Source of the DNA: Pectobacterium carotovorum
GTDB taxonomy: Bacteria > Pseudomonadota > Gammaproteobacteria > Enterobacterales > Enterobacteriaceae
DNA: 64,000 bases
NCBI GenBank assembly: GCA_016415585.1
Contig: CP066552.1
Location: 682,001 to 746,000, forward strand
Direction: 5' to 3'
Shown: positions 45,963 through 57,860 of the stretch, one piece after another
Layout of the letters: each line of letters opens with the position of its first letter
How positions within the stretch are numbered: the first letter of the stretch is position 1
Notes under the pieces: generated by a model
What the model saw: only the letters and a program-made list of their open reading frames with translations
Database searches by the model: none
Told to the model about the DNA's origin: nothing
Translations under genes and position numbers: made by a program

Positions 45963-46958
45963 ATGCGTAAGCCCTTACTATTTATCCTGATCCTGGTACT
46001 GATGGTGGTCTATGCGTCACTGTTTGTGGTGCAGGAAGGCCAGCGCGGCATCGTGATGCGTTTTGGCAAAGTATTGCGTGATGATGACAACAAACCGCTG
46101 ATTTATGCGCCGGGATTGCAGTTCAAGATTCCGTTTATCGACTCAGTGAAAATGCTGGATGCGCGTATCCAGACCATGGAAAACCAGGCTGACCGCTTTA
46201 TCACTAAAGAGCAGAAAGACCTGATTGTCGATTCTTACCTCAAATGGCGTATCAGCGATTTCAGCCGCTATTATCTGGCAACGGGCGGTGGTGACATCTC
46301 TCAGGCTGAAGTACTGCTGAAACGTAAATTCAGTGACCGTCTGCGTTCCGAGATTGGTCGTCTGGATGTAAAAGGCATCGTTACCGACTCACGTGGTCAA
46401 CTGATGTCCGACGTGCGTGAAGCGCTGAATACGGGTACCGGTGAAACGACCGAGGCCGATAATGCGATTGCTTCTGCTGCTGCACGTGTCGAGAAAGAGA
46501 CGGCGAGCAACGAGCCTCACATCAACCCTAACAGCATGGCTGCGCTGGGTATTGAGGTTATCGATGTGCGAATTAAGCAAATCAACCTGCCAACTGAAGT
46601 GTCTGACGCTATTTACCAACGTATGCGTGCAGAGCGTGAAGCGGTAGCGCGTCGCCACCGTTCACAAGGTCAGGAAGAAGCTGAAAAGCTGAAAGCGACG
46701 GCAGACTATGAAGTTACCCGTACGCTGGCTGAAGCTGAGCGTCAAGGGCGTATTACCCGTGGTGAAGGGGATGCCGAAGCGGCGAAACTGTTCGCTAACG
46801 CATTCAGTGAAGATCCTGACTTCTACTCTTTCGTTCGTAGCCTGCGTGCTTACGAAAGCAGCTTCAGTAATAATCAGGACGTCATGGTTCTCAGCCCGGA
46901 TAGTGACTTCTTCCGCTACATGAAGTCACCGGACAGCAGCATGGCACCACGCCGCTGA
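45963..46958 (+). CDS. hflC: FtsH regulator HflC
   Basis: This 331-residue SPFH partner of HflK has an N-terminal membrane anchor (about 4-20), the SPFH domain and a C-terminal coiled coil. The two alternate in the HflKC cage that limits FtsH access to membrane substrates. A strong terminator follows 21 bases later. Confidence 0.97.
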   Translation: MRKPLLFILILVLMVVYASLFVVQEGQRGIVMRFGKVLRDDDNKPLIYAPGLQFKIPFIDSVKMLDARIQTMENQADRFITKEQKDLIVDSYLKWRISDFSRYYLATGGGDISQAEVLLKRKFSDRLRSEIGRLDVKGIVTDSRGQLMSDVREALNTGTGETTEADNAIASAAARVEKETASNEPHINPNSMAALGIEVIDVRIKQINLPTEVSDAIYQRMRAEREAVARRHRSQGQEEAEKLKATADYEVTRTLAEAERQGRITRGEGDAEAAKLFANAFSEDPDFYSFVRSLRAYESSFSNNQDVMVLSPDSDFFRYMKSPDSSMAPRR

Positions 46959-46979
46959 TAGTCATTAACTCGTCTCATC

Positions 46980-47010
46980 AAGCCCGGGTTCTTTCTCCGG
47001 GCTTTTTTTT
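46980..47010 (+). terminator. Terminator of the hflX-hflK-hflC operon
   Basis: An 8-bp stem AAGCCCGG/CCGGGCTT with a short loop is followed by a run of T. It is a classic Rho-independent terminator, directly before yjeT. Confidence 0.9.
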
Positions 47011-47081
47011 GCCATTTTCTGGCAGAGATATGTCTAAGGGTTTGCTCCTGCTTGTATTCGAAGTGGGAAAAGGGGGGGGTT

Positions 47082-47282
47082 ATGAATTCAACGATTTGGC
47101 TGGCGCTTGGGCTAGTTTTGGTACTCGAAGGATTGGGGCCGTTACTGTTTCCTCGACTCTGGCGACGTATGATTTTGGGAATAGCGCAGTTGCCGGATAC
47201 TATTTTGCGCCGTTTTGGCGGCGGAATAGTTGTTGCAGGGTGCGTGATCTACTACATGTTGCGTAGCCGGATGGGTGGCTAA
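47082..47282 (+). CDS. yjeT: DUF2065 membrane protein YjeT
   Basis: This 66-residue protein has two hydrophobic helices separated by a basic LWRRMIL stretch and the conserved ILRRFGGG. It is the YjeT family member that always lies between hflC and purA. Function is unknown. ATG at 47082 matches the family start; the frame from 47052 is not needed. Eight G (47072-47079) sit two bases before the ATG, where the ribosome binding site should be. Confidence 0.9.
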   Translation: MNSTIWLALGLVLVLEGLGPLLFPRLWRRMILGIAQLPDTILRRFGGGIVVAGCVIYYMLRSRMGG

Positions 47283-47348
47283 AATTAAGCAGAAAAATGT
47301 GCGCAACCGTGTGCTAAAAGTACTGAAAGCATCCAAATGAGATGGTAG

Positions 47349-48680
<1,332 letters not shown>

Positions 48681-48712
48681 TTTTGCCACCCTTAATGGGT
48701 GATGCGAATATG

Positions 48713-48739
48713 AAAAAGGACGGGATTCCCGTCCTTTTT
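48713..48739. terminator. Bidirectional terminator between purA and mpl
   Basis: A perfect 12-bp stem AAAAAGGACGGG/CCCGTCCTTTTT with a 3-base loop lies between the convergent purA and mpl stops. A-run and T-run on its two sides let it act in both directions. Confidence 0.92.
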
Positions 48740-48790
48740 GCTATTTATTGTATAACCGCCGTGGTGTGAACAGCGACGGTTTGCCACACG

Positions 48791-50176
48791 TTACTCTTGA
48801 GCGTCTTTCGCCTTCTGCGCTTTCTTTTTCAGACCATTCAACAGCTTATTGTGGATGTTGCTGAACCCGCCGTTGCTCATCACCAAAATATGGTCGCCAG
48901 GCTGCGCGGTCTTGACGATATTTTCTACCAGCGTGTCAATATCCGCGCTCCAGTGAGCGGGTTGGACGCAGGCTTCCGCGACTTCTACGACCTGCCACGG
49001 AATATGTGCGGGCTGGAATAGGAAAACTTCATCGGCGCGACCTAATGACGGCGCCAGTTCATTTTTGCACATCCCCAATTTCATGGTGTTCGAACGAGGT
49101 TCAAGTACTGCCAGAATACGAGCCGTGCCGCCAACCTTGCTACGTAGCGCCGATAGCGTCGCCAGAATTGCAGTTGGGTGATGCGCAAAATCGTCATAAA
49201 CCGTGACGCCATGCTCCGTACCGCGTAATTCAAGGCGACGGCGTGCGTTGATAAATCCGCCCAGCGCGCGGCAGGCATCAGCGGGTAACACGCCGACGTG
49301 GTGTGCGGCAGCGATAGCCATCAGCCCGTTGTGCATGTTGTGTTCGCCCACCAGTTTCCAGTGGACTTCACCGACGAGTTCATTATTCAGGTAAACCTGA
49401 TATTGGCTGGCATCGATCGCGACCTTTTGTGCACGCCACACGCCTTCTTCGCCAACCAACTCTTGTTCACTCCAGCATCCCATTCCCATCACCTGTTTGA
49501 GGCTAAGGTCATTGGTTGGCAGGATGATCTTCCCACTGCCCGGCACCAGTCGTACAAGATGATGGAACTGTTTCTGAATGGCTTTCAGATCGTCAAAGAT
49601 GTCGGCGTGATCGAACTCAAGATTGTTGAGCACCAGCGTTCTTGGGCAGTAGTGTACGAATTTGGAACGCTTGTCGAAGAATGCACAGTCGTATTCGTCG
49701 GCTTCGATCACCATGAACGGGCTGTCGCCCAGTCGTGCGGAAACGGTGAAGTTGCCGGGAACGCCGCCGATGACAAAACCGGGCTGGTAGCCGCAATCTT
49801 CCAGAATCCAGGTGACCATCCCCGCCGTGGTGGTTTTACCATGCGTTCCCGCGACGGCAATCACCCAGCGATCGCGTAGCACATAATCATGCAGCCACTG
49901 TGGACCGGAAACATAAGGTAATCCCTGCTCCAGTACGGCTTCGACGCACGGGTTGCCACGTGTCATCGCATTACCGATGATGACTAAATCAGGGGCGGGG
50001 TTAAGCTGTGCCGGATCGTATCCCTGAATCAGCGTGATTCCCTGCTTTTCAAGTAAGGTACTCATGGGGGGATAAACATTTGCATCTGAGCCTGTGACGT
50101 CATGCCCCAGTGAACGAGCAAGCAGGGCAAGGCCACCCATAAAGGTGCCACAGATACCTAAAATATGAATACGCAT
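48791..50176 (-). CDS. mpl: Murein peptide ligase Mpl
   Basis: This 461-residue Mur-ligase-family enzyme recycles the peptidoglycan tripeptide by joining L-Ala-D-Glu-mDap to UDP-MurNAc. The ATP-binding motif AGTHGKTTTAG (about 107-117) and central and C-terminal Mur domains are present. ATG at 50176 (MRIHILGICG) is the conserved start; the longer frame from 50209 is not needed. It diverges from fbp. Confidence 0.97.
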   Translation of the reverse strand: MRIHILGICGTFMGGLALLARSLGHDVTGSDANVYPPMSTLLEKQGITLIQGYDPAQLNPAPDLVIIGNAMTRGNPCVEAVLEQGLPYVSGPQWLHDYVLRDRWVIAVAGTHGKTTTAGMVTWILEDCGYQPGFVIGGVPGNFTVSARLGDSPFMVIEADEYDCAFFDKRSKFVHYCPRTLVLNNLEFDHADIFDDLKAIQKQFHHLVRLVPGSGKIILPTNDLSLKQVMGMGCWSEQELVGEEGVWRAQKVAIDASQYQVYLNNELVGEVHWKLVGEHNMHNGLMAIAAAHHVGVLPADACRALGGFINARRRLELRGTEHGVTVYDDFAHHPTAILATLSALRSKVGGTARILAVLEPRSNTMKLGMCKNELAPSLGRADEVFLFQPAHIPWQVVEVAEACVQPAHWSADIDTLVENIVKTAQPGDHILVMSNGGFSNIHNKLLNGLKKKAQKAKDAQE

Positions 50177-50345
50177 ACATTTTCCATCTTCACAGTGAGT
50201 CTGCGCCACATTCTAACGCTATGAATCCGCCATAAGAAATGGATTTGACTAGGTACTCACTTTCTCTTTGGGCTACACTGCATGCGCAAACGTTGGCGGT
50301 GCAGAAATGAAACCGCTTTTCATCCGTAGATTCTGGAATAGTGTT

Positions 50346-51350
50346 ATGAAAACGTTAGGCGAATTTATCGTCGAAAAACAGCACGATTTCTCTCACGCCA
50401 CAGGTGAGCTTACCGCGCTGCTGTCTGCTATTAAACTGGGTGCCAAGATTATTCACCGTGATATCAACAAAGCGGGTTTGGTTGATATCCTGGGAGCCAG
50501 CGGTATTTCTAATGTTCAGGGCGAAGTGCAGATGAAGCTCGATCTGTATGCCAATGAGAAACTGAAAGCGGCATTAAAAGCGCGTGGTGAAGTGGCAGGT
50601 ATCGCCTCCGAAGAAGAAGACGAAATTGTTATCTTTGAAGGTGATAAGGCGGAAAATGCCAAGTATGTGGTTCTGATGGATCCGCTGGACGGCTCATCGA
50701 ATATTGATGTGAACGTCTCCGTCGGTACGATTTTCTCTATTTATCGCCGTATTACGCCGCTGGGAACGTCAGTCACGGAAGCTGACTTCTTACAGCCGGG
50801 TAGTCAGCAGGTTGCTGCGGGCTACATCGTTTACGGTTCTTCTACCATGCTGGTGTACACCACGGGTCACGGCGTTCACGCCTTTACCTACGATCCGTCG
50901 CTCGGTGTATTCTGTCTCTCGCATGAAAAAGTTTGCTTCCCGGAAAAAGGGAATATGTATTCCATCAACGAAGGGAACTACATCAAGTTTCCTGTCGGCG
51001 TGAAGAAATACATCAAATACTGTCAGGAGCAGGATGAAGAGACGCAGCGTCCTTATACGTCGCGTTACATCGGTTCACTGGTTGCGGATTTCCACCGTAA
51101 TCTCCTGAAAGGCGGGATTTACCTGTACCCGAGCACGGCGAGCTATCCGAAAGGCAAACTGCGTTTGCTATACGAGTGCAACCCGATGGCGTTTCTGGCG
51201 GAGCAGGCGGGCGGCAAGGCCAGCGACGGTAAAAACCGTATTCTGGATATCACGCCAGAGAAACTGCATCAGCGTTCACCGTTCTTCGTAGGAACAGAAT
51301 CCATGGTTGATGACGTCGAACGTTTCATCCGTGAATTCCCAGATGCCTAA
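50346..51350 (+). CDS. fbp: Fructose-1,6-bisphosphatase class I
   Basis: This 334-residue gluconeogenic enzyme hydrolyses fructose-1,6-bisphosphate. The metal and phosphate motif [22 protein letters not shown] is intact, as are the [16 protein letters not shown] and [16 protein letters not shown] segments. ATG at 50346 gives the family's [12 protein letters not shown] start. Confidence 0.97.
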   Translation: MKTLGEFIVEKQHDFSHATGELTALLSAIKLGAKIIHRDINKAGLVDILGASGISNVQGEVQMKLDLYANEKLKAALKARGEVAGIASEEEDEIVIFEGDKAENAKYVVLMDPLDGSSNIDVNVSVGTIFSIYRRITPLGTSVTEADFLQPGSQQVAAGYIVYGSSTMLVYTTGHGVHAFTYDPSLGVFCLSHEKVCFPEKGNMYSINEGNYIKFPVGVKKYIKYCQEQDEETQRPYTSRYIGSLVADFHRNLLKGGIYLYPSTASYPKGKLRLLYECNPMAFLAEQAGGKASDGKNRILDITPEKLHQRSPFFVGTESMVDDVERFIREFPDA

Positions 51351-51360
51351 TTAACATCTA

Positions 51361-51632
51361 TATACCCTAAATAATTCAAATTTCAGGCAGGCGGCAAGGG
51401 AAGGACAAATTCGTCGGGAACGAATTTGTCCAGCCAAAGGCTGGCCTCCGGTGAGAGACAGGATGTCTCTCATTTCATCCCGATGAGCTTACATAGGTAA
51501 GTGATTCGGGTGACAAATCTGCCTGGAGTAGATTTGAACGCTGCTTGCAGCGGCCCTTTAGGGCGAGGCCCACGACGGGCCGAGTATTTGAGCGCAGCCA
51601 ACGCACATGCAATTTGAAGTATGACAGGTATA
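51361..51632. repeat. Composite ERIC-type intergenic repeat
   Basis: A 272-base element has inverted ends (51361-51382 and 51611-51632, imperfect). It contains an ERIC-type core with GAGCTTACAT and GTAAGTGATTCGGGTGA (about 51477-51513). Extra hairpins are inserted on both sides: a perfect 11-bp stem at 51404-51430, a 6-bp stem at 51430-51444, and a 9-bp stem at 51452-51472. It is about twice the usual ERIC length of 127 bases. Confidence 0.8.
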
Positions 51633-51633
51633 G

Positions 51634-51672
51634 TCCCGTGTGGTCGGATCCTCGGCTACACGGGATTGTCTT
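51634..51672. terminator. Terminator between fbp and ruvX
   Basis: An 8-bp stem TCCCGTGT/ACACGGGA (51634-51641 and 51658-51665) is followed on the forward strand by TTGTCTTTT. It probably ends fbp, and it may act in both directions with ruvX, which is convergent. Confidence 0.65.
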
Positions 51673-52092
51673 TTAAAGCTGTGCGTCGAACCAGCTTTCC
51701 AGAATAATCACGGCAGAAGCCGCGTCTACGCTACCTTTATCCAGCGCTTTAAAGCCACCGCGTTCGAAGAGATCGGCTCGCGCTTCCACTGTACTCAAGC
51801 GTTCATCGTGTAGCTCAATAGCGATGCCAAAACGGCCATGCAGCCGGTTAGCGAACTTCCGTGCCCGTGCTGTCAGCGGTTGCTCGGTGCCATCCATGTT
51901 GAGCGGCAGGCCGACGACGACCAGATCGGGCTGCCATTCTGACAACAGCTTCTCCACTTTTTGCCAGTCGGGTATCCCTTCCTGCGCCTTGAATGATGTC
52001 AGTGCGCGTGCCGTACCGGTAATCTCCTGACCGATAGCGACACCGATACTTTTTGTACCAAAATCAAAGGCAAGAATGGTTCTGCTACTCAT
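51673..52092 (-). CDS. ruvX: Holliday-junction-resolvase-like protein YqgF/RuvX
   Basis: This 139-residue RNase-H-fold protein of the YqgF family has the metal-binding start [11 protein letters not shown] and the LNMDGTE, ERLST and DAASA motifs. The family takes part in 16S rRNA 5'-end maturation. It follows yqgE with a one-base stop/start overlap. Confidence 0.95.
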   Translation of the reverse strand: MSSRTILAFDFGTKSIGVAIGQEITGTARALTSFKAQEGIPDWQKVEKLLSEWQPDLVVVGLPLNMDGTEQPLTARARKFANRLHGRFGIAIELHDERLSTVEARADLFERGGFKALDKGSVDAASAVIILESWFDAQL

Positions 52093-52655
52093 CAGGCATG
52101 TCCTGCTTCGGTGGAGATATTATGAATATCGATGCCCAACTTCCTGGCCGCCGCTCGCCAGCGTTCGGCAATTGGCGTATGGAACAGAATGTCTTGATCG
52201 GCTGGCGTCGTCAGCCAGGCATTATCCAGCAGTTCTTCTTCCAACTGGCCGTTCTCCCAGGCGGAATAGCCTAATGCGACCAGCGTATTTTTCGGCTGCT
52301 GGGGTGTGCCTAACGTTTCCAGCACGTCTTTTGACGTGGTGATCATAGTGTCTTCAGAAATACTGATGCTGGAACCAAAACCGGAGCAGGGCGTATGCAG
52401 GATAAAGCCACGGTCGTCCGCCAGTGGGCCGCCCACAAAGACGGGTTTATCCAATCGGATGGCGGGATCGCGCGGCGTTGGGTCTATTTTTAGCTTTTTC
52501 AGCACATTTTCCACGGAAAACTGATCCATCGGTTTGTTGATGATCAGCCCCATGGCTCCGTCTTCATTATGTTCGCAGATATAGACCACCGAACGTTTAA
52601 ATACAGAGTCCTGTAGTGCTGGCATAGCAATGAGGAAGTGATGCTGTAAATTCAT
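52092..52655 (-). CDS. yqgE: YqgE/AlgH family protein
   Basis: This 187-residue DUF179 protein has the conserved FLIAMP and GLIINKP segments near the start, then GGPL and the [13 protein letters not shown] region. Function is unknown. It always pairs with yqgF, and here the two are translationally coupled. It is downstream of gshB in the same direction. Confidence 0.93.
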   Translation of the reverse strand: MNLQHHFLIAMPALQDSVFKRSVVYICEHNEDGAMGLIINKPMDQFSVENVLKKLKIDPTPRDPAIRLDKPVFVGGPLADDRGFILHTPCSGFGSSISISEDTMITTSKDVLETLGTPQQPKNTLVALGYSAWENGQLEEELLDNAWLTTPADQDILFHTPIAERWRAAARKLGIDIHNISTEAGHA

Positions 52656-52692
52656 TGTGTATTTTAATCGATATCCGTCAGCGTTGGAGAAA

Positions 52693-52713
52693 CGGCCCGT
52701 ATTGCGCGGGCCG
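52693..52713 (-). terminator. Weak hairpin after gshB
   Basis: A 7-bp stem CGGCCCG/CGGGCCG with a short T-rich tail on the reverse strand lies between gshB and yqgE. It may terminate part of the transcript. Confidence 0.4.
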
Positions 52714-52738
52714 GGTGGCGTGTCAGGTGTCTCTGGTC

Positions 52739-53698
52739 TTAGCGAGTACGTGCAGCCAGACGTTTTTCAATGGCGTCCATCAGCATGCCAGTGATGGAAA
52801 CATCTGGGTAAGCCGCTTCGATTTCACGCACGCAGGTTGGGCTGGTGACGTTAATTTCTGTCAGGCGGTCACCGATAATATCCAGACCGACGAAAATCAG
52901 GCCTTTGGCTTTTAGCGTTGGTGCGACGTCACGGGCGATTTTCCAGTCGCTTTCGGTCAGCGGACGCGCTTCGCCGCGCCCACCGGCTGCCAGATTGCCG
53001 CGTGTCTCACCGCTTTTCGGGATACGCGCTAGGCAGTAAGGCACGGGTTCGCCATCAACCACCAGTACGCGTTTGTCGCCATCTTTAATTGCAGGCAGAT
53101 AGTTTTGCGCCATGCAGTAGCGGGTCGCGTGTTCGGTCAGCGTTTCGATAATGACCGAGACGTTGGCATCATCCTGCTTCAAACGGAAAATAGACGCACC
53201 GCCCATGCCGTCGAGTGGTTTGAGAATGACGTCGCCGTGTTTTTCATGGAACTGACGCAGTTTGTCTGCACGACGCGTAACGAGCGTATCAGGGGTTAGA
53301 TGCGGGAACCAGGCGGTGAACAGCTTCTCATTGCAATCACGCAGGCTCTGCGGCTTGTTGACGATGAGCGTGCCTTTCTCTTCCGCACGTTCAAGGATAT
53401 AGGTGGCGTAGATGAATTCCGTATCGAACGGTGGATCTTTACGCATTAGCACCACATCCAACTCTTCCAGCGCAATATCCTGTTCACCGGAGAAATCGTA
53501 CCAGCCGTCGTAATCGTACTGGACGCTCAGGCGACGCGTTGTTGCACGCGCGACGCCCGCATGCATATAGAGATCGTTCATCTCCATATAATGCAGTTCC
53601 CAACCACGGCGCTGTGCTTCCAGCAGCATGGCAAAGCTGGTGTCTTTCTTGATATTGATGGTGTCAATCGGGTCCATCACGATACCGAGTTTGATCAT
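52739..53698 (-). CDS. gshB: Glutathione synthetase GshB
   Basis: This 319-residue ATP-grasp enzyme joins gamma-glutamylcysteine and glycine. The N-terminal [11 protein letters not shown], the glycine-rich [13 protein letters not shown] loop, and [16 protein letters not shown] at the metal site are intact. It follows rsmE by 11 bases. Confidence 0.97.
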   Translation of the reverse strand: MIKLGIVMDPIDTINIKKDTSFAMLLEAQRRGWELHYMEMNDLYMHAGVARATTRRLSVQYDYDGWYDFSGEQDIALEELDVVLMRKDPPFDTEFIYATYILERAEEKGTLIVNKPQSLRDCNEKLFTAWFPHLTPDTLVTRRADKLRQFHEKHGDVILKPLDGMGGASIFRLKQDDANVSVIIETLTEHATRYCMAQNYLPAIKDGDKRVLVVDGEPVPYCLARIPKSGETRGNLAAGGRGEARPLTESDWKIARDVAPTLKAKGLIFVGLDIIGDRLTEINVTSPTCVREIEAAYPDVSITGMLMDAIEKRLAARTR

Positions 53699-53709
53699 TC
53701 TTTTCTCCT

Positions 53710-54444
53710 TTACCCCAAATCGCCGAAACGTACCTGTAAGGCGGTCATGGCGGTGAGTGCAGTGGTTTCTGTGCGCAAAACGCGTGGCCCCAACAGGATA
53801 TCAGTGAATCCGTGTTCTGAGGTCATGGTAATTTCACCGGCGGTGAGTCCGCCTTCCGGGCCAATCAGTAGCCTGACCCGAGCGACCGGCAGTGGTAACG
53901 TATTGATACTCTGTGTGGCGCGTGGGTGCAGATTCAATTTCAACGCGTCGTCTTGTTCCGCACACCAGGCTTCCAGCGTCATCGCTGGTCGTACCAGCGG
54001 CACACAATTGCGGCCGGACTGTTCACAGGCGGCGACCGCAATTTTCTGCCACTGGCTAATTTTTTTCTCCATACGCTCGGCATCCAGTTTGACGCCACAG
54101 CGTTCAGAAAGCAGTGGGGTAATCACATTGACGCCCAGCTCGATGGATTTCTGAATGGTAAATTCCATCTTCTCGCCGCGAGACATCACCTGTCCCAGAT
54201 GTAAATGTAGGGGCGATTCTTTATCTTCCAACTTACCTGCTGTGAAGCGAACGCGCACACTCTTTTTGCCAGCCGCGATGATTTCTGCATCAAAGACATG
54301 ATTGCTGCCATCAAACAGCTGCAATGACTGACCCGTCGTCATGCGTAACACGCGACCCACGTGATTGGCGGCATCGTCACTCAGTTCGGCTTCACCGCCG
54401 TTAAGGGAGAGTGTTTCGGGATGAAAAATGCGTGGTACTCGCAT
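53710..54444 (-). CDS. rsmE: 16S rRNA m3U1498 methyltransferase RsmE
   Basis: This 244-residue SPOUT methyltransferase modifies U1498 of 16S rRNA. An N-terminal PUA-like part (about 1-70) and the knotted C-terminal domain with [10 protein letters not shown] and [13 protein letters not shown] are present. It is cotranscribed with gshB. Confidence 0.96.
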   Translation of the reverse strand: MRVPRIFHPETLSLNGGEAELSDDAANHVGRVLRMTTGQSLQLFDGSNHVFDAEIIAAGKKSVRVRFTAGKLEDKESPLHLHLGQVMSRGEKMEFTIQKSIELGVNVITPLLSERCGVKLDAERMEKKISQWQKIAVAACEQSGRNCVPLVRPAMTLEAWCAEQDDALKLNLHPRATQSINTLPLPVARVRLLIGPEGGLTAGEITMTSEHGFTDILLGPRVLRTETTALTAMTALQVRFGDLG

Positions 54445-54501
54445 GCTGAATTAAGACCTTTGAATAAAATAGAGCGGCGCAGAAACGCCAGAAATAGGCA
54501 A

Positions 54502-54525
54502 AACCACCGTCATCTGACGGCGGTT
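54502..54525 (-). terminator. Terminator of endA
   Basis: An 11-bp stem (AACCACCGTCA/TGACGGCGGTT, one wobble pair) lies downstream of the endA stop. On the reverse strand it is followed by TTTTGCC. Confidence 0.7.
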
Positions 54526-54561
54526 ACGCTGGAAACCGATTCGCTATAGTAGGTAGAGGAA

Positions 54562-55260
54562 CTAGCGCTGGCAAGCCTGTTGAACGTAGGGATTCGGGTT
54601 TCCCTGTTTTGCGGCGATGCGCTGATTGCGGGTACATTCCCACTGGGTGACCGGGTATTGCTTATCCCAGGCTTCGAACAGCTGGGTTTGCTGGCTGGAA
54701 AGGCGTAACTGATAGCGGTCACGCATGTAGAAATAGGTGCGAGCGATCTGGCCGCGAGCGCGAGTGGGCGGTTCTGCCAGATTATTTTTGAAGTCGACCT
54801 TCATCTCGCATTGACCATATTGGGATGCACCACCGTTCCATTGTCCATACATGGCATTGCCGCGATCGCCGTTGACCTCGCCGATAGCGGGTTGCAGGTT
54901 ATGCAAATCGGTTTCCATCTCACGGTAGACAGGGTCGCTGTTACAGTTCTTTCTGCCGCCGTCTTGCCAGCACTGGCGCTGGTGGCCGAACTGCCAGGCG
55001 GGCACAACATGCTCCCACTCGATGCGGCTGGCACGCTGTTCATTTTTCCTGACCTGATAACCGCAGGATTCAAGATCGGGCGTACCTTTCTTGCCCTGCC
55101 ACGTAATCTTACAGCCGCAGTAGAACGAGCCCGGCGCATCGCGATTAATGTCGACAGCGGCGGCTTTTGCCTGCGAAAAATTATTGATGTTTTGACCCAG
55201 CGCGGTAGCCGAAAACAGACCCGCGCCCACGGCGGCGATAGCGAGAATTTTGCGTAGCAT
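54562..55260 (-). CDS. endA: Endonuclease I EndA
   Basis: This 232-residue periplasmic double-strand nuclease has a signal peptide (about 1-22). The core is the beta-beta-alpha-metal nuclease region with [11 protein letters not shown] and GDRGNAMYG. It degrades incoming DNA and is inhibited by tRNA in E. coli. It sits between rsmE and sprT. Confidence 0.95.
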   Translation of the reverse strand: MLRKILAIAAVGAGLFSATALGQNINNFSQAKAAAVDINRDAPGSFYCGCKITWQGKKGTPDLESCGYQVRKNEQRASRIEWEHVVPAWQFGHQRQCWQDGGRKNCNSDPVYREMETDLHNLQPAIGEVNGDRGNAMYGQWNGGASQYGQCEMKVDFKNNLAEPPTRARGQIARTYFYMRDRYQLRLSSQQTQLFEAWDKQYPVTQWECTRNQRIAAKQGNPNPYVQQACQR

Positions 55261-55356
55261 ATTCCAAATAATCCACAGGCTGTAAAGTTGGCAGACTACC
55301 GGATGTCTCGTCGGCAGGCAAATGCAAAAGCAGTTTTTAAAACTGGAAATTCCCTT

Positions 55357-55869
55357 TTAAATAGAATTTTTTACATCATGACGTAAGATTTTCCCGCAAC
55401 GACGACAGCGATATTCTGTTTCGCCGCGCAGCACCCGATTGTGCCGACGGATCGTCAACTCATGCCGTTGGCAATCACACAGGTAAGTGAAAGTTTTCCC
55501 CTGTACGGATTGTACCGCAAACCGATGCGTGCGTTTTGCCGGGACGCACAGCACGTTTTCCATCATCCAGCGCCATTCCTTGCCATGCGGTGCGACACGG
55601 CCAAAACGCGCATAGACCAGCAGATGAGCCAGTTCATGGGGAACCACTTCATCGATAAAAGTCTGCTGGTTTTCCTGCAACAAGACGGGATTTAGCCGAA
55701 TTTCCCAGTGTTGCAGCCAGGCCGTTCCTGCTGTAGCGCCGCGCTGCTGGTAATTCACCGTTGGTTCAGTGTAGCTCGTTTTCAAAGTGAAGTTGGCCTG
55801 CTGCAATTTATCACGCAGGCAGCACATCACAGCCTGGTGGCTGGCAATCGGGATTCGGGGTGTGTTCAT
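55357..55869 (-). CDS. sprT: SprT-family metalloprotease-like protein
   Basis: This 170-residue protein has the HELAH zinc motif of the SprT/Spartan family (about 78-82) and a four-cysteine zinc ribbon at the C-terminus (CDC...CRRC). Bacterial function is poorly known. It sits between endA and metK, as in E. coli (without galP here). Confidence 0.9.
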   Translation of the reverse strand: MNTPRIPIASHQAVMCCLRDKLQQANFTLKTSYTEPTVNYQQRGATAGTAWLQHWEIRLNPVLLQENQQTFIDEVVPHELAHLLVYARFGRVAPHGKEWRWMMENVLCVPAKRTHRFAVQSVQGKTFTYLCDCQRHELTIRRHNRVLRGETEYRCRRCGKILRHDVKNSI

Positions 55870-55942
55870 TTTGTGAGAATAAAGTGAGTGGCAGACAGAC
55901 GCAATAGGGAACCTGAAGCGAAATATTCAGGGAGCTAGAATG

Positions 55943-55970
55943 AAAAACGGCGAATTTTCATTCGCCGTTT
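55943..55970 (-). terminator. Terminator of metK
   Basis: A perfect 10-bp stem AAACGGCGAA/TTCGCCGTTT with a 6-base loop lies 22 bases past metK. On the reverse strand T runs follow. It is a typical Rho-independent terminator. Confidence 0.88.
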
Positions 55971-55991
55971 GGTATTTATTGAGTCGCCAGA

Positions 55992-57143
55992 TTACAGACC
56001 CGCAGCTTCGCGCAGCTGTACGGCTTTGTCGGTTTTTTCCCACGGGAAATGCTCGCGGCCAAAGTGACCGTAGGCTGCCGTTTCCTGATAAATCGGGTGC
56101 AGCAGATCCAGCATCTGGATTAAGCCGTAAGGGCGCAGATCGAAGAATTCACGCACCAGCAGCGTCAACTGCTCGGTTGACACTTTCTCTGTACCGAAGG
56201 TTTCGATCATGATAGAGGTTGGTTCCGCCACGCCGATGGCGTAGGACACCTGAATTTCGCAGCGATCGGCCAGGCCAGCCGCGACGATATTCTTGGCAAC
56301 ATAGCGTGCAGCATAGGCAGCAGAACGGTCTACTTTAGACGGATCCTTACCGGAGAACGCCCCGCCACCGTGACGCGCCGCGCCGCCGTAGGTATCAACG
56401 ATGATTTTACGACCGGTCAGACCGCAGTCACCCATTGGGCCGCCGATAACAAAGCGTCCGGTTGGGTTGATGAAATATTTGGTATTGGCAGACAGCCATT
56501 CTGCAGGCAGAACCGGTTTGATGATCTCTTCCATCACCGCTTCATGCAGATCTTTCTGGCTGATGTCTTCTGAATGCTGGGTAGACAGTACCACGGCATC
56601 AATGCCGGCAATCTTGCCATCGTCGTACAGGAACGTAACCTGGCTTTTTGCATCCGGGCGCAGCCACGGCAGAGAACCGCTTTTGCGGACTTCTGACTGG
56701 CGCTGAACCAGACGGTGTGCATAAGTCACGGGAGCAGGCATCAGGACGTCGGTTTCGTTGGTCGCGTAACCGAACATCAAACCCTGATCGCCCGCACCTT
56801 GTTCCAGCGGATCGCGGCGGTCAACGCCCTGATTGATGTCAGGAGACTGTTTACCAATCGCGCTCAGTACGGCGCAAGAGTTGGCATCAAAGCCCATTTC
56901 GGAATTGACATAACCGATATCACGCACGGTACGGCGGGTAATTTCTTCGATGTCGACCCAGGCGCTGGTGGTAATTTCACCACCGACTAACACCATGCCG
57001 GTCTTTACATAAGTCTCACAAGCGACACGCGCTTTTGGGTCTTGCTCCAGAATGGCGTCGAGAACCGCATCAGAAATCTGGTCAGCAATTTTATCAGGAT
57101 GTCCTTCAGAGACTGACTCGGACGTAAAAAGGTGTTTAGCCAT
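55992..57143 (-). CDS. metK: S-adenosylmethionine synthetase MetK
   Basis: This 383-residue enzyme makes the methyl donor AdoMet from methionine and ATP. Motifs include [22 protein letters not shown] at the start (its first residues), [12 protein letters not shown] and [20 protein letters not shown] at 57143 is the family start; the frame from 57212 is longer than needed. MetJ-box-like repeats lie 56 bases upstream. Confidence 0.97.
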   Translation of the reverse strand: MAKHLFTSESVSEGHPDKIADQISDAVLDAILEQDPKARVACETYVKTGMVLVGGEITTSAWVDIEEITRRTVRDIGYVNSEMGFDANSCAVLSAIGKQSPDINQGVDRRDPLEQGAGDQGLMFGYATNETDVLMPAPVTYAHRLVQRQSEVRKSGSLPWLRPDAKSQVTFLYDDGKIAGIDAVVLSTQHSEDISQKDLHEAVMEEIIKPVLPAEWLSANTKYFINPTGRFVIGGPMGDCGLTGRKIIVDTYGGAARHGGGAFSGKDPSKVDRSAAYAARYVAKNIVAAGLADRCEIQVSYAIGVAEPTSIMIETFGTEKVSTEQLTLLVREFFDLRPYGLIQMLDLLHPIYQETAAYGHFGREHFPWEKTDKAVQLREAAGL

Positions 57144-57198
57144 GAGTTTCTTTACCTTCAAATCAAAGCCGTTAAGCAGTGTATCAGTTAATCGGTAT

Positions 57199-57222
57199 AG
57201 ACGGATTAACATCTGGATGGCT
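57199..57222 (-). promoter_or_regulatory. Candidate MetJ operator of metK
   Basis: Three successive 8-base units (AGACGGAT, TAACATCT, GGATGGCT) match the met box AGACGTCT at 6, 5 and 5 of 8 positions. In E. coli MetJ binds tandem met boxes upstream of metK. Matches are partial, so this is a candidate only. Confidence 0.5.
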
Positions 57223-57701
57223 ATTCTAGGTCACCTTTTGGTCTCAGTGCCAGTAGTTTTTCGCATTAGCGAACCATCGTCCTTTTATCATCGGCCGTTT
57301 TTTCTTTTACAAGAGATGACTAGCGGTAATTTTCATTTTGCTTTTCCAGCAGCATGTAGGTATAAACGGCGAGCGGTGATGCAACCCGCGACATCTTGAA
57401 TTTTTTATTGATAGCTGACCGCATAGCCTGCGGCGCACGTGGAGGTGGTAGGATTAATGATCCGTTGTTTACTGAGTATATTGCGTTCGCAATATGTCCC
57501 TTTTGACGCTACCGCGTCCGCGACTCAACCCTTCTTTTCCGTTTCTCGACGTAGCCTGTCTTTAAATTCGACACAGGACTCCAGGGCTGGTTAACCTGCC
57601 TGTTATTCTTTCCGCCAGAAGCGTTTAACGCTTTTCTGGTCACGTTCGCCCGGTGATTTTCACAACGAGTTTTATCGACCCGTAACACGGAGCCTGACAA
57701 C
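57223..57701. other. metK-speA intergenic region
   Basis: About 480 bases separate the metK control region from the small ORF before speA. I see no gene. Two inverted repeats are present: an 8-bp perfect one at 57478-57495 and an imperfect one at 57615-57639. They suggest a structured speA leader RNA. Confidence 0.5.
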
Positions 57702-57860
57702 GTGTTTTACACTAATAAGAGTAATAAAGTGACGGCATACTTCACTACGCCAGTTTTTTCACTGTCGATGCCGCATGTTGCAGGTATGCTCATGTGGGCT
57801 GTTTATTCAGGTACTGATGTGATCCGCAGTCCAGAAAAAGAAGAGGTTCGTTATGTCTGA
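57702..57860 (+). CDS. Candidate small protein overlapping the speA start
   Basis: A 52-codon frame begins with GTG at 57702, has GGAG nine bases upstream, and stops (TGA 57858-57860) inside the first codons of speA, overlapping it by eight bases. The middle is hydrophobic ([14 protein letters not shown]). E. coli has a small gene (yqgB) in this position; I cannot confirm it is the same. The overlap would couple its translation to speA. Confidence 0.45.
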   Translation: MFYTNKSNKVTAYFTTPVFSLSMPHVAGMLMWAVYSGTDVIRSPEKEEVRYV

